Source of the DNA: CAYQZD01 sp964421875 | Lineage (GTDB): Bacteria > Electryoneota > Tariuqbacteria > Tariuqbacterales > Tariuqbacteraceae | Length of the DNA stretch: 17,524 nucleotides | NCBI GenBank assembly: GCA_964421875.1 | Contig: CAYQZD010000074.1 | Coordinates: 1 to 17,524, forward strand | Direction: 5' to 3' | Shown: one piece after another, positions 5,807 through 13,691 of the stretch | Layout: each line of letters starts with the position of its first letter | Numbering within the stretch: position 1 is the stretch's first letter | Notes under the pieces: model-generated | What the model was told of the DNA's origin: nothing | Seen by the model: only the letters and a program-made list of their open reading frames with translations | Databases searched by the model: none | Position numbers and translations under genes: made by a program

Positions 5807-7362
5807 TGGAAAATACCTTGTTTTACGGGGATAACCTTAAGGTTATGCGAGAGCAAATTGACGATGAATCAGTCGATTTGATTTACCTCGACCCGCCCTT
5901 CAATTCGCAGGCGACATATAACATACTCTTCAAGGATGAAGCAGGTCAGGCTCCTCCATCTCAAATAAAAGCTTTCACAGATACATGGCACTGGCCGGAC
6001 GCGGCGGAAGATTATGATGATTTGAGAATTAGCGCGCCAGACAATGTCAGGAGGCTGCTTGAAGGTTTATATGATTTCATTGGTCCCTGCGCTATGATGG
6101 CTTATTTGGTGATGATGACTTCGAGACTTCTTGAAATGAAACGAGTCTTAAAAAAGACCGGTTCAATATACCTTCACTGTGATCCCACAGCAAGTCACTA
6201 TTTAAAAATAATCCTGGATAGGATATTTGGCACAAAAAACTATAAAAATGAGATTGCTTGGTGCTATAAGGAACGCGAGTTATCTAAGAAACATTGGAAT
6301 AAAAAGCACGATATAATTCTATTCTATGTAAAGAATCCAAATATACCATATACTTTTAATTGGCAAAGTGTAACTATGGGTTACTCATCGGGAACACTTG
6401 CTAAATTCAATTTAACTGATAAAGATGGTCGCCGATATCAAATACGAGGGAAGGGAGGACCTTATACTGGAAAACATGGATTGTCGCCTGATATTGAAGA
6501 AGAACATCCTGAATTAGTCTATAGAGACTATTTAGACACTAAGCCGGGTGTATTACCGAGAGATTGGTGGTCAGACATCCCTTTTATAAATAGAGCAGCA
6601 CGAGAAAGACTTGGATATCCTACGCAGAAACCTATGGCTTTATTAGCGAGAATAATAGAGGTATCTTCAAAACCAGGTGATACAGTGTTGGATCCATTTT
6701 GTGGTTGCGGAACAACAATTGAAGCAGCGGAAAAGCTCGGTCGTAAATGGATTGGAATCGACATCACACATCTTGCTATTCAGTTAATTAGGAAGAGGTT
6801 AAATGATGTATTTGAAGGCGAATGTTCTTACAAAGTTTTCGGCATCCCCGAAGACTACATTTCCGCCAAAGCGCTGGCGAAACAGGATAAGTACGAATTT
6901 CAGTGGTGGGCGCTGTCGCTGGTGGACGCAAGGCCGGTAGGGGGCGTGGAGGAGAAGAAAAAGGGGCGCGACCGGGGTATCGACGGCATCTACCCCTTCA
7001 TCGACGATGAGAAGCGTAAATCGAAGGCGGTTATCATCTCGGTCAAGGGGGGCGCTACGGGTCCGGTTCACGTGCGGGAGCTTAAGGGCACGGTGGAGCG
7101 GGAAAAGGCGGCGATGGGGGCGCTCATCACTTTAGACCCTCCCACCAGCGAGATGCGGACCGAAGCCGCCACTGCAGGATTCTATGAATCGGAGCTTTTT
7201 AAGAAGAAATTTCCTAAAATTCAGATACTCTCTGTGCGGGAATATTTCGATGAGGGGCTGAGGGCGCAGTTTCCCCGTTTCACCGGGCGCTCTATCGCAT
7301 TTAAAAAAGCGCCCCGGGTGCAGAAGGATAAGCCGGATAATCAGAATAAGATGGAATTGTAG
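5806..7362 (+). CDS. Beta-class DNA methyltransferase 3 fused to a C-terminal Mrr-like PD-(D/E)XK nuclease domain
   Basis: Residues 1 to about 345 are a methyltransferase paralogous to the two upstream genes (DPPF at 29-32, SAM motif DPFCGCGTT at 296-304). About residues 363-490 form an extra domain, starting 'YEFQWWALSLVDARPVGG', with 'KGRDRGIDGIYPF' (Asp at about 393) and, 20 residues on, 'AVIISVKGG' (Lys at about 414). This is the D...(S/Q)xK core of Mrr/restriction-endonuclease-like nucleases. It is followed by 'REKAAMGALITLDPPT' and 'PKIQILSVREYF', as in C-terminal extensions I recall on other bacterial and archaeal DNA methylases. The domain could make this a single-chain restriction-modification enzyme or a methyl-dependent nuclease. 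The start ATG at 5806 is 7 bases after a strong GGAGG and overlaps the previous stop by one base. The methyltransferase part is AT-rich (21 of 60 GC at 6181-6240) and the nuclease part GC-rich (40 of 60 at 6901-6960), switching near 6840. Confidence 0.9.
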   Translation: MENTLFYGDNLKVMREQIDDESVDLIYLDPPFNSQATYNILFKDEAGQAPPSQIKAFTDTWHWPDAAEDYDDLRISAPDNVRRLLEGLYDFIGPCAMMAYLVMMTSRLLEMKRVLKKTGSIYLHCDPTASHYLKIILDRIFGTKNYKNEIAWCYKERELSKKHWNKKHDIILFYVKNPNIPYTFNWQSVTMGYSSGTLAKFNLTDKDGRRYQIRGKGGPYTGKHGLSPDIEEEHPELVYRDYLDTKPGVLPRDWWSDIPFINRAARERLGYPTQKPMALLARIIEVSSKPGDTVLDPFCGCGTTIEAAEKLGRKWIGIDITHLAIQLIRKRLNDVFEGECSYKVFGIPEDYISAKALAKQDKYEFQWWALSLVDARPVGGVEEKKKGRDRGIDGIYPFIDDEKRKSKAVIISVKGGATGPVHVRELKGTVEREKAAMGALITLDPPTSEMRTEAATAGFYESELFKKKFPKIQILSVREYFDEGLRAQFPRFTGRSIAFKKAPRVQKDKPDNQNKMEL

Positions 7363-7376
7363 AACGGCGCTTTTTT
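7303..7376 (+). terminator. Possible terminator: 11-bp inverted repeat ending in T6
   Basis: AAAAAAGCGCC (7303-7313, inside the end of the nuclease coding region) is perfectly complementary to GGCGCTTTTTT (7366-7376, just after the TAG). The right arm ends in a run of six T. The loop of 52 bases is far longer than in ordinary intrinsic terminators, so a terminator role is uncertain. Confidence 0.25.
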
Positions 7377-7382
7377 ACAGAA

Positions 7383-7407
7383 GGATTCCGGCTGCGCCGG
7401 AATGACG
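7383..7407. repeat. REP-like hairpin (GGATTCCGGC..GCCGGAATGACG)
   Basis: ATTCCGGC (7385-7392), loop TGC, GCCGGAAT (7396-7403) form a perfect 8-bp stem inside a GGATTCC...GGAATGACG frame. It has the same layout as the GGATTCCCGC/GCGGGAATGACA hairpins at 15898-15917 and 17352-17371. No T-run follows, so it is a repeat rather than a terminator. It lies in the 126-base spacer before valS. Confidence 0.6.
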
Positions 7408-7488
7408 ATATGAATTATCATTAAAACAATCCAAGTAGTATTTTGAAATATTATGTTAGTTGTTAACACCTATTAAAAATATTTAACA

Positions 7489-10122
7489 ATGAACATCGAA
7501 CTACCAAAAGTCTATAATCCCAAAGAAGTCGAACCGAAATGGTATAAAATTTGGGAGGAGGGCGGCCATTTCCGGGTCGAGGTCACTCCCGATATTGAAC
7601 GGTTCGTGATTATGATGCCGCCCCCCAATGTGACCGGTATCCTGCATATGGGGCACGCTCTGCAGGACACGATTCAGGATGCGCTGATAAGGTATCACCG
7701 GATGATGGGGCGCTCCGCTCTGTGGCTGCCGGGGTCGGACCACGCGGGGATTTCAACTCAGAATGTGGTGGAGAAAAAACTGCTGGCGAAGGGAATCAAG
7801 AAGGAAGATATAGGCCGGGAGAAGTTCCTCGAAGAAGTTTGGAAACACAAGGAGGATCATGGCGGCGTCATCTCCAGACAGAAGCGGCTGCTGGGCGATT
7901 CTGCCGATTGGTCACGGGAACGGTTCACTATGGACGAGCAGCTTTCCAAAGCGGTGCGGGCGGCGTTTGTGCGGCTCTACCGCAAGGGATTGATTTACCG
8001 GGGAGACTACATCGTGAACTGGTGTCCCCGGTGCCGCAGCGCCATTTCGGACGACGAGGTCAACCATCAGGAACACCAGGGTCGCTTATGGTGGATTAAT
8101 TATTATCTGAAGGGCTTACCCAACCAGTTCATCCAGGTCGCCACCACCCGCCCGGAAACGATGTTAGGGGACACCGCTATCGCGGTCAATCCCAAGGACA
8201 AGCGTTTTAAGGGATTGGTGGGCAAAACCGCCGTCATCCCCGTCATCAAGCGTGAAATTCCCATAATCGCCGATCCTGAAGTCAGCTTGGAATTCGGCAC
8301 TGGCGCTGTCAAGGTCACTCCGGCGCACGATCCCAACGACTTCGAGATCGGCAAACGCCACAACCTGCCGGCAATCAAGGTGCTGGACGAGGACGGGAAA
8401 ATGACAGTTGAAGCCGGCGAAGAGTTTGTGGGGATGGACCGCTACGAATGCCGGGAAGCGTTGCTGGAGGAACTGCGGCGCCGCGACCTGCTGGTCAAAA
8501 CCACCGAGCACACTCATTCCATCGGTCACTGCTACCGCTGCCGCACCGTGATTGAACCTTACCTCTCGCGGCAGTGGTTTGTGAAGATGAAGCCCTTAGC
8601 GGAGCCGGCGATTCAAGCTGTCCGCGAGGGGCGGGTCAATTTCGTTCCCCGGCGCTGGACCAAGGTCTATTACTCCTGGCTGGAGAATGTGCGCGACTGG
8701 TGCATCTCCCGGCAGCTCTGGTGGGGGCACCGCATCCCGGTTTGGTATTGTGACGAATGCGGTGAGATAGTGGTTGAGGAGGCTGATCCGGCGCAATGTC
8801 CCAAGTGCGGCGGGGGCTTGACTCAAGACCCCGATGTGCTCGACACCTGGTTTTCCAGCTGGCTCTGGCCCTTTTCCACTTTAGGATGGCCGGATAAGAC
8901 GCCGGAGATGGGGTATTTTTATCCGACCGATGTCCTGGTTTCCGCCTATGACATTATTTTCTTCTGGATAGCGCGGATGATTATGGCAGGTTTGGAATTT
9001 GTCGGCGATATTCCTTACCATACGGTCTATATTACGGGGATGATAAAGGACGAATTAGGGCGCTGGATGTCGAAATCGCTGGGCAACGGCATCGACCCGG
9101 TGGAGATGATAGACCGGTACGGGGCTGACGGCGTGCGTTACTCTCTCACGGTGTTGAACACCCTGGGGCAGGACATCAAACTCGCTCCTTCGCGCTTTGA
9201 AATGGGCCGCAATTTCGCCAACAAGCTGTGGAACGCGGGGCGTTTCTTAGCGATGCAGGGGAACCTCAAAGGGGTGGAACCTGCCCCGGCGGAACTGGCG
9301 GACCGCTGGATTGTTTCCCGGCTCAACGCGGTGGTGAAGACGGCGCATCGGGAAATCGAGCATTACCGGCTGGACGACGCGCTGTCCGCTATCTACCGTT
9401 TCACCTGGAATGAGTACTGCGACTGGTACCTGGAGCTTATCAAGCCCCGGCTTTACGGCAAGTCTGAAGAAGCGCGGGAGAAGGCGCTGTCAACTGCTTT
9501 AGAGGTTTTCGATTCCATCCTGAAACTGCTGCACCCCTTTATGCCGTTCATTACGGAAGAGCTGCACCGGGCGCTGGGGCTTAACTCGACTGAGGGTGGA
9601 TTATTAATGAAGGCGAAGTATCCTTTACCCAGGAAGGGGGCGGGTTCGCCCGCCGCTGAGAGGGATATCTCCTTCATTCAGGAAGTAATCGGTGCGGTTC
9701 GCAACCTGCGCTCGGAAATGAATGTTCCTCCGATGAAGCGGGCGGAGATAGCGCTGGTTGGGGATGACCCCCGGATTAAACTGCTTCAGAAGCACGCCGG
9801 TTATCTGGAGACGCTGGCGAAGGTGGACCGAATTTTAGTGAGCGAGGAGAAGCCCCGGCCTGCCTCATCAGCCATCGTTGAGGGGGTGGAAGTATTCCTG
9901 CCCTTAGGCGATTTGATTGATGTCGAAGCGGAACTGGCGCGCTTGAAGAGGGAGCGCGAGAAGCTGATGAACCGAATTGAGAATCAGCGGAAGAAACTTT
10001 CCAATCCCAATTTTGTGGAGAAGGCGGCGGAACAGGTGGTTAGGCGCGAGCGGGAAAAGCTGTCGGGCAGCGAGGCGGAATTGGCTAAGTTGGAAGCGAA
10101 TATAGAGCTGTTATCCACTTAA
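7489..10122 (+). CDS. valS: Valyl-tRNA synthetase
   Basis: A class Ia aminoacyl-tRNA synthetase that charges tRNA-Val in the cytoplasm. The 877 residues cover the full family layout. The HIGH box appears as HMGH (residues 53-56, in 'PPPNVTGILHMGHAL'). The CP1 editing domain has 'TTRPETMLGDTAIAVNP' and 'GTGAVKVTPAHDPNDFE'. Cysteine pairs CPRC (about 178-181) and CDEC...CPKC (about 421-440) are possible zinc sites. 'SRQLWWGHRIPVWYC' and the KMSKS loop 'GRWMSKSLGNGIDP' (residues 524-537) follow, then the anticodon-binding domain and a C-terminal coiled-coil tRNA arm (about 815-877, 'AELARLKREREKLMNRIENQ'). The first lysine of KMSKS is tryptophan here (WMSKS, W526); the second lysine is kept. The ATG at 7489 gives the usual N-terminus (MNIELPKVYNPKEVEPKWY), but no strong Shine-Dalgarno sequence is visible. 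The next gene follows after 15 bases. Confidence 0.97.
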   Translation: MNIELPKVYNPKEVEPKWYKIWEEGGHFRVEVTPDIERFVIMMPPPNVTGILHMGHALQDTIQDALIRYHRMMGRSALWLPGSDHAGISTQNVVEKKLLAKGIKKEDIGREKFLEEVWKHKEDHGGVISRQKRLLGDSADWSRERFTMDEQLSKAVRAAFVRLYRKGLIYRGDYIVNWCPRCRSAISDDEVNHQEHQGRLWWINYYLKGLPNQFIQVATTRPETMLGDTAIAVNPKDKRFKGLVGKTAVIPVIKREIPIIADPEVSLEFGTGAVKVTPAHDPNDFEIGKRHNLPAIKVLDEDGKMTVEAGEEFVGMDRYECREALLEELRRRDLLVKTTEHTHSIGHCYRCRTVIEPYLSRQWFVKMKPLAEPAIQAVREGRVNFVPRRWTKVYYSWLENVRDWCISRQLWWGHRIPVWYCDECGEIVVEEADPAQCPKCGGGLTQDPDVLDTWFSSWLWPFSTLGWPDKTPEMGYFYPTDVLVSAYDIIFFWIARMIMAGLEFVGDIPYHTVYITGMIKDELGRWMSKSLGNGIDPVEMIDRYGADGVRYSLTVLNTLGQDIKLAPSRFEMGRNFANKLWNAGRFLAMQGNLKGVEPAPAELADRWIVSRLNAVVKTAHREIEHYRLDDALSAIYRFTWNEYCDWYLELIKPRLYGKSEEAREKALSTALEVFDSILKLLHPFMPFITEELHRALGLNSTEGGLLMKAKYPLPRKGAGSPAAERDISFIQEVIGAVRNLRSEMNVPPMKRAEIALVGDDPRIKLLQKHAGYLETLAKVDRILVSEEKPRPASSAIVEGVEVFLPLGDLIDVEAELARLKREREKLMNRIENQRKKLSNPNFVEKAAEQVVRREREKLSGSEAELAKLEANIELLST

Positions 10123-10137
10123 TTTTCGGAGTGAGTT

Positions 10138-11475
10138 ATGAAGAAGGCGCTGGCAGTCATCATCGTATTTACTGCGGCGGCAATCGCCGCAGACCGCGAC
10201 CTCTCTATCACTGTCTATAACAGCGATTTGGCGCTGGTGCACGATGTCAGGCAGATCGATTTCAGTAAGGGGAGCTTCGCATATAATTTCACCAGCATCC
10301 CCTCGATGATTATTCCAACTTCGGTGCATTTCAAGGCGGATAAGGTGGAAATCCTAGAGCAGAACTACGAGTATGACATGGCTTCGGTGGGGAAAATCCG
10401 GGACAAGTTTATCGGCTCCAGTGTCCGAGTTTTCACATCGGAGGGAAATATGTTCGAGGGACGGCTTCAACCCTCGGACGGGGGGCATTTCATCCTGGTC
10501 GGGGATGAAGGGAAGGTAATGGTGGTCCGGGGCGAGGAGGTGATTCACACCGAATTTCCCCGCCTGCCTGAAAACTTTGTGGAGCGTCCGACCCTGGTTT
10601 GGACTTTGAATTCCGAGGTTAAGGGTAGGCGCGCCGCTGAAGTTTCCTATCTTACTCGGGGGATGGAGTGGCAGGCGGAGTATGTGGCGGTTACGGGAAA
10701 AGCGAAACTGGGATTCACCGGCTGGGTTTCGATTGACAATCACAGCGGCGAGACCTTCGAGGAGGCCACATTGAAGCTAATGGCGGGCGATGTTCACCGC
10801 GCTGAGCGTCCGGGGAGATTCAAGGGGGAGGTGATGGATTTTGCCGCATTGGGCAAGAAAGCCCCTTTCGAAGAAAAAGCTTTCTTCGAATATCATTTGT
10901 ACACGCTCCAGCGTCCTTCGACGCTGAAAGACAATCAGATAAAGCAGATATCGTTATTCCCCGAACGAGAAGTGGATTTCAGGAAAAACTATATTTTCGA
11001 CGGTCAGCGGGGTGAGGATAAGGTTCAGGTTTTTCTGTCGTTTCAAAACAGCTCTAAGGCGGGATTAGGAATGCCGCTGCCGCAGGGTAAAATCCGGGTA
11101 TATCAGCAGGATGACGACGGGACTCTGGAATTTATCGGCGAGGATTGGGTCGACCACACGCCCAAGGATGAGAAGGTCGAGGTTTTGGTGGGCAAAGCCT
11201 TCGATTTGGTGGCGGAGAGGCGTGTCGCCGCTACCCGTCATATCAGCCAGAAGATCCGGGAGGAGGATGTTGAGGTTAGCCTCCGCAATCACAAGGCTGA
11301 GCCGGTGACCATTATAGTCCGCCAGCGCTTTTACGGGGAATGGGAAATAACCAAATCGACCCACAAATATGTGGAGAAGGACGCCTTCACCGTAGAATTC
11401 AAAGTGAGAACCCCGCCTCACAAGACGGGCGAAGAGACCCTGATTAAATACACGGTTCGGTATAAGCGGCCGTAA
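10138..11475 (+). CDS. Secreted DUF4139 domain-containing protein
   Basis: A 445-residue exported protein of unknown function. Residues 1-18 (MKKALAVIIVFTAAAIAA) are a clear signal peptide with an A-x-A-type cleavage region. The mature protein is mostly beta strands: an N-terminal part on 'SITVYNSDLALVHDVRQI', then 'VSYLTRGMEWQAEYVAVTG' and 'LGFTGWVSIDNHSGETFEEA' (about residues 168-205) with 'LKLMAGDVHRAE', the signature of the DUF4139 family. Its C-terminal 'LRNHKAEPVTIIVRQRFYGEW' region is also typical. GGAG lies 7 bases before the ATG. It begins 15 bases after valS and is probably read through from it, although no functional link is known to me. The location is likely periplasm or outer surface. 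There is no lipobox cysteine and no sorting tail. Confidence 0.85.
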   Translation: MKKALAVIIVFTAAAIAADRDLSITVYNSDLALVHDVRQIDFSKGSFAYNFTSIPSMIIPTSVHFKADKVEILEQNYEYDMASVGKIRDKFIGSSVRVFTSEGNMFEGRLQPSDGGHFILVGDEGKVMVVRGEEVIHTEFPRLPENFVERPTLVWTLNSEVKGRRAAEVSYLTRGMEWQAEYVAVTGKAKLGFTGWVSIDNHSGETFEEATLKLMAGDVHRAERPGRFKGEVMDFAALGKKAPFEEKAFFEYHLYTLQRPSTLKDNQIKQISLFPEREVDFRKNYIFDGQRGEDKVQVFLSFQNSSKAGLGMPLPQGKIRVYQQDDDGTLEFIGEDWVDHTPKDEKVEVLVGKAFDLVAERRVAATRHISQKIREEDVEVSLRNHKAEPVTIIVRQRFYGEWEITKSTHKYVEKDAFTVEFKVRTPPHKTGEETLIKYTVRYKRP

Positions 11476-11520
11476 AGTTTTATTAGTTATAATATTAGTT
11501 AAGAATTCAGAAGAGAATCG

Positions 11521-13623
11521 ATGAGTGAAAATACGATAAATCCTCATAAATCCTCGGTGCAATTTATTCCCGGGGTGGGGCCTAAAAAGGCCGAAATTTT
11601 GGAGCGCGCCGGGATTAAAACCGTGGACGATCTGCTTTATTATCTTCCCCGCCGCTACCTTGACCGTTCTTCAGTGATGAAGGTATCGGACCTCACACTG
11701 GATTCGGGAGAAGTCACAATCATCGGCAAGGTGATGTCTCACCGGGTAATGGGCGGCGGGCATCGGGGACAGCGTTTCATCCTTAATGTGGCTGACGACA
11801 CCGGAGTGGTGGAGGCGGTGTTTTTTCACGGTGTGAACTATTGGGCGCACTTTTTCGATAAGGGTGAGCGGGTGGCGCTTTCCGGCCGGGTGACGTACTA
11901 CAATAAGCCGCAGATAATCCATCCGGCGGTGGACCGTTTGAACCAGGAGGACGGCGAGACCTTTTGGAACACCGGGCGGATAATATCGCTTTACCCCAGC
12001 AACGAAGAGATGAAGCGGTTTCGGCTGGATTCGAGAGGGATACGCAAAATCATCCGCGCCGCTTTGGACAAGGTCGATGGAGCCTACCGGGAATATATTC
12101 CTGACAACTTGATTAAAACCCGGAACCTGATGACCATCCCCCAGGCTTTCGAAAGCGTTCATTTTCCCCAGTCGATGGAGGAGCGGGATGCGGCGATAAA
12201 CCGCTTTAAGTATGAGGAGTTGTTCTTCTTCCAGATGATGCTGGCGCAGCGGTATTTGAAGAACATCGAACCGGGCGGAGTGCGGGCGGAAAATGTGGGG
12301 GAGTTGACCAAGCAGTTCGTCAAATCTCTCCCCTTCGAATACACGGAATCTCAGCTTGAAGTCCTGCACGAAATCCGGGTCGATATGGAGTCGTACGATT
12401 CGATGAACCGACTCATCCAGGGAGATGTGGGGTCGGGCAAGACCATAATCGCGCTGACCGCGGCGGTGATGGCTATTGAAAGCGGCTACCAGGCCTCGTT
12501 GATGGTTCCCACGGAAATCTTAGCGGAACAGCATTACATCACGGCTAAACCCCTGTTGGAGCCGTTGGGAATCAAGGTAAGTCTGCTTAAAGGGGCGCAG
12601 CGCAAGGACATCCGCAACGGCATCCGCAGCCAGATATCTTCCGGCGAAACCAATCTAGTAATCGGCACGCACGCCTTGATTCAAGAGGGAGTTAGATTCA
12701 ACAACCTGGGGCTGGCGATTGTGGACGAGCAGCACCGATTCGGGGTGGCGCAGCGTTTAAAACTGCGCAGTAAAGGGCAGAATCCTGATGTGCTGGTGAT
12801 GACCGCTACGCCCATTCCCCGAACCCTCGCCCTCACTATGTATGGCGACCTGGAAATTTCCGTCATCAAGGAGGGTCCTTTCACCGGGGAGAACATCTCA
12901 ACCCGCTTCGCCACCACCAGGCATCTTCCGCGCATCTACGACTACCTTCGCAAGGAAATCGCCCGCGGGCACCAGGCTTATATCATCTATCCGCTGGTAG
13001 AGGATTCGGAGAAGATGGATTTGCGGGCGGCGGAGCACCATTTCTACCAGCTTCAGCGGGGTGAATTCCGCAACTTAAAAGTAGGACTCCTGCACGGCAG
13101 GATGAAGAGCGAAGACAAAGAAGAGGCAATGCGGAAGTTCAAGGCGGGCGAGACGCAAATTTTGGTGGCGACCACGGTGGTGGAGGTGGGATTGGATGTG
13201 CGCAACGCCGCCTTTATGATTATCGAGAATGCGGAACGATACGGTTTAGCTCAACTGCACCAGCTCCGGGGCCGGATAGGTCGTGGGGGACAGCAGGCTT
13301 ACTGCTACCTGATTTCCGACCCGCCGTTGTCCAAGGAAGCTCGTAAGCGCATCCGCTGTCTGGAGGAGACCCAGGACGGCTTCAAAATCGCCGAGGTCGA
13401 TTTGGAAATCCGGGGCACCGGAGAATTCTTCGGCACGCGCCAGCACGGTATGCCGGAGCTGCGCTACGCCCATCCGGTCGCCGATGAGGAGCTGCTCTTG
13501 CAGGCGCGGCAGGACGCTTTCGAACTGGCGGGCGACGACCCGGATATGATTGAGTGCCCCCGCCTGGCGCGGGAGTTTCAGCGGATTTGCCGCGAGCGGA
13601 TGGCGCTGGCGGAGGTGGGGTAA
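11521..13623 (+). CDS. recG: ATP-dependent DNA helicase RecG
   Basis: A superfamily 2 double-strand DNA translocase that remodels stalled replication forks and branch-migrates Holliday junctions. The 700 residues match the usual RecG length. The N-terminal 'IPGVGPKKAEILERAGIKTV' helix-hairpin-helix-like segment (positions 17-36) leads into an OB-fold wedge (about 60-150, 'VTIIGKVMSHRV'). Helicase motifs follow: Walker A GDVGSGKT (301-308), DEQH in 'VDEQHRFGV' (401-409), 'TATPIPRTLALTMYGDLEIS' (about 430-449), 'TTVVEVGLDV' and 'QLRGRIGRGGQQAYC' (581-595). The RecG C-terminal hook is 'GTGEFFGTRQHGMPELR'. DEQHRFGV is diagnostic of RecG rather than PriA or Mfd. The ATG at 11521 lies 45 bases after the DUF4139 gene, with a purine-rich AGAAGAGA upstream. 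No frameshift or missing motif was seen. Confidence 0.97.
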   Translation: MSENTINPHKSSVQFIPGVGPKKAEILERAGIKTVDDLLYYLPRRYLDRSSVMKVSDLTLDSGEVTIIGKVMSHRVMGGGHRGQRFILNVADDTGVVEAVFFHGVNYWAHFFDKGERVALSGRVTYYNKPQIIHPAVDRLNQEDGETFWNTGRIISLYPSNEEMKRFRLDSRGIRKIIRAALDKVDGAYREYIPDNLIKTRNLMTIPQAFESVHFPQSMEERDAAINRFKYEELFFFQMMLAQRYLKNIEPGGVRAENVGELTKQFVKSLPFEYTESQLEVLHEIRVDMESYDSMNRLIQGDVGSGKTIIALTAAVMAIESGYQASLMVPTEILAEQHYITAKPLLEPLGIKVSLLKGAQRKDIRNGIRSQISSGETNLVIGTHALIQEGVRFNNLGLAIVDEQHRFGVAQRLKLRSKGQNPDVLVMTATPIPRTLALTMYGDLEISVIKEGPFTGENISTRFATTRHLPRIYDYLRKEIARGHQAYIIYPLVEDSEKMDLRAAEHHFYQLQRGEFRNLKVGLLHGRMKSEDKEEAMRKFKAGETQILVATTVVEVGLDVRNAAFMIIENAERYGLAQLHQLRGRIGRGGQQAYCYLISDPPLSKEARKRIRCLEETQDGFKIAEVDLEIRGTGEFFGTRQHGMPELRYAHPVADEELLLQARQDAFELAGDDPDMIECPRLAREFQRICRERMALAEVG

Positions 13624-13625
13624 AG

Positions 13626-13687
13626 AAGTCTGCAAGTCTGCAAGTCAAGGATGTGTGTACAAGTGAGCATGTGTACAAGTGTACAAG
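13626..13687. repeat. Two short tandem repeat clusters just after recG
   Basis: AAGTCTGC occurs twice in tandem plus a partial AAGTC (13626-13646). Then GTGTACAAG occurs at 13655-13663 and 13671-13679, with TGTACAAG directly following at 13680-13687. The second group contains the self-complementary TGTACA three times. It is too irregular for a CRISPR array. Confidence 0.6.
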
Positions 13688-13691
13688 ATAA

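Noticed and set aside
3446..7362. Type III restriction-modification system
   Set aside because: The methyltransferases resemble Mod in motif order but are shorter, and no Res subunit with helicase motifs is present. The helicase nearby is RecG, a housekeeping enzyme separated by valS and a DUF4139 gene.
7303..7376. A convincing intrinsic terminator after the methyltransferase-nuclease gene
   Set aside because: The 11-bp arms are perfect, but the 52-base loop makes rapid folding before release doubtful. It was kept only as a low-confidence feature.
11671..12369. A long minus-strand open frame (232 codons) opposite recG
   Set aside because: It lies entirely within the well-supported recG coding region, in a phase favoured by GC-rich third positions, and its product shows no recognisable motif or ribosome binding site.
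11521..13623. RecG as the helicase partner of the methyltransferase cluster (DISARM- or BREX-like)
   Set aside because: The DEQHRFG motif, wedge domain and C-terminal hook identify ordinary RecG, and it lies more than 4 kb away in a separate valS-DUF4139-recG group.
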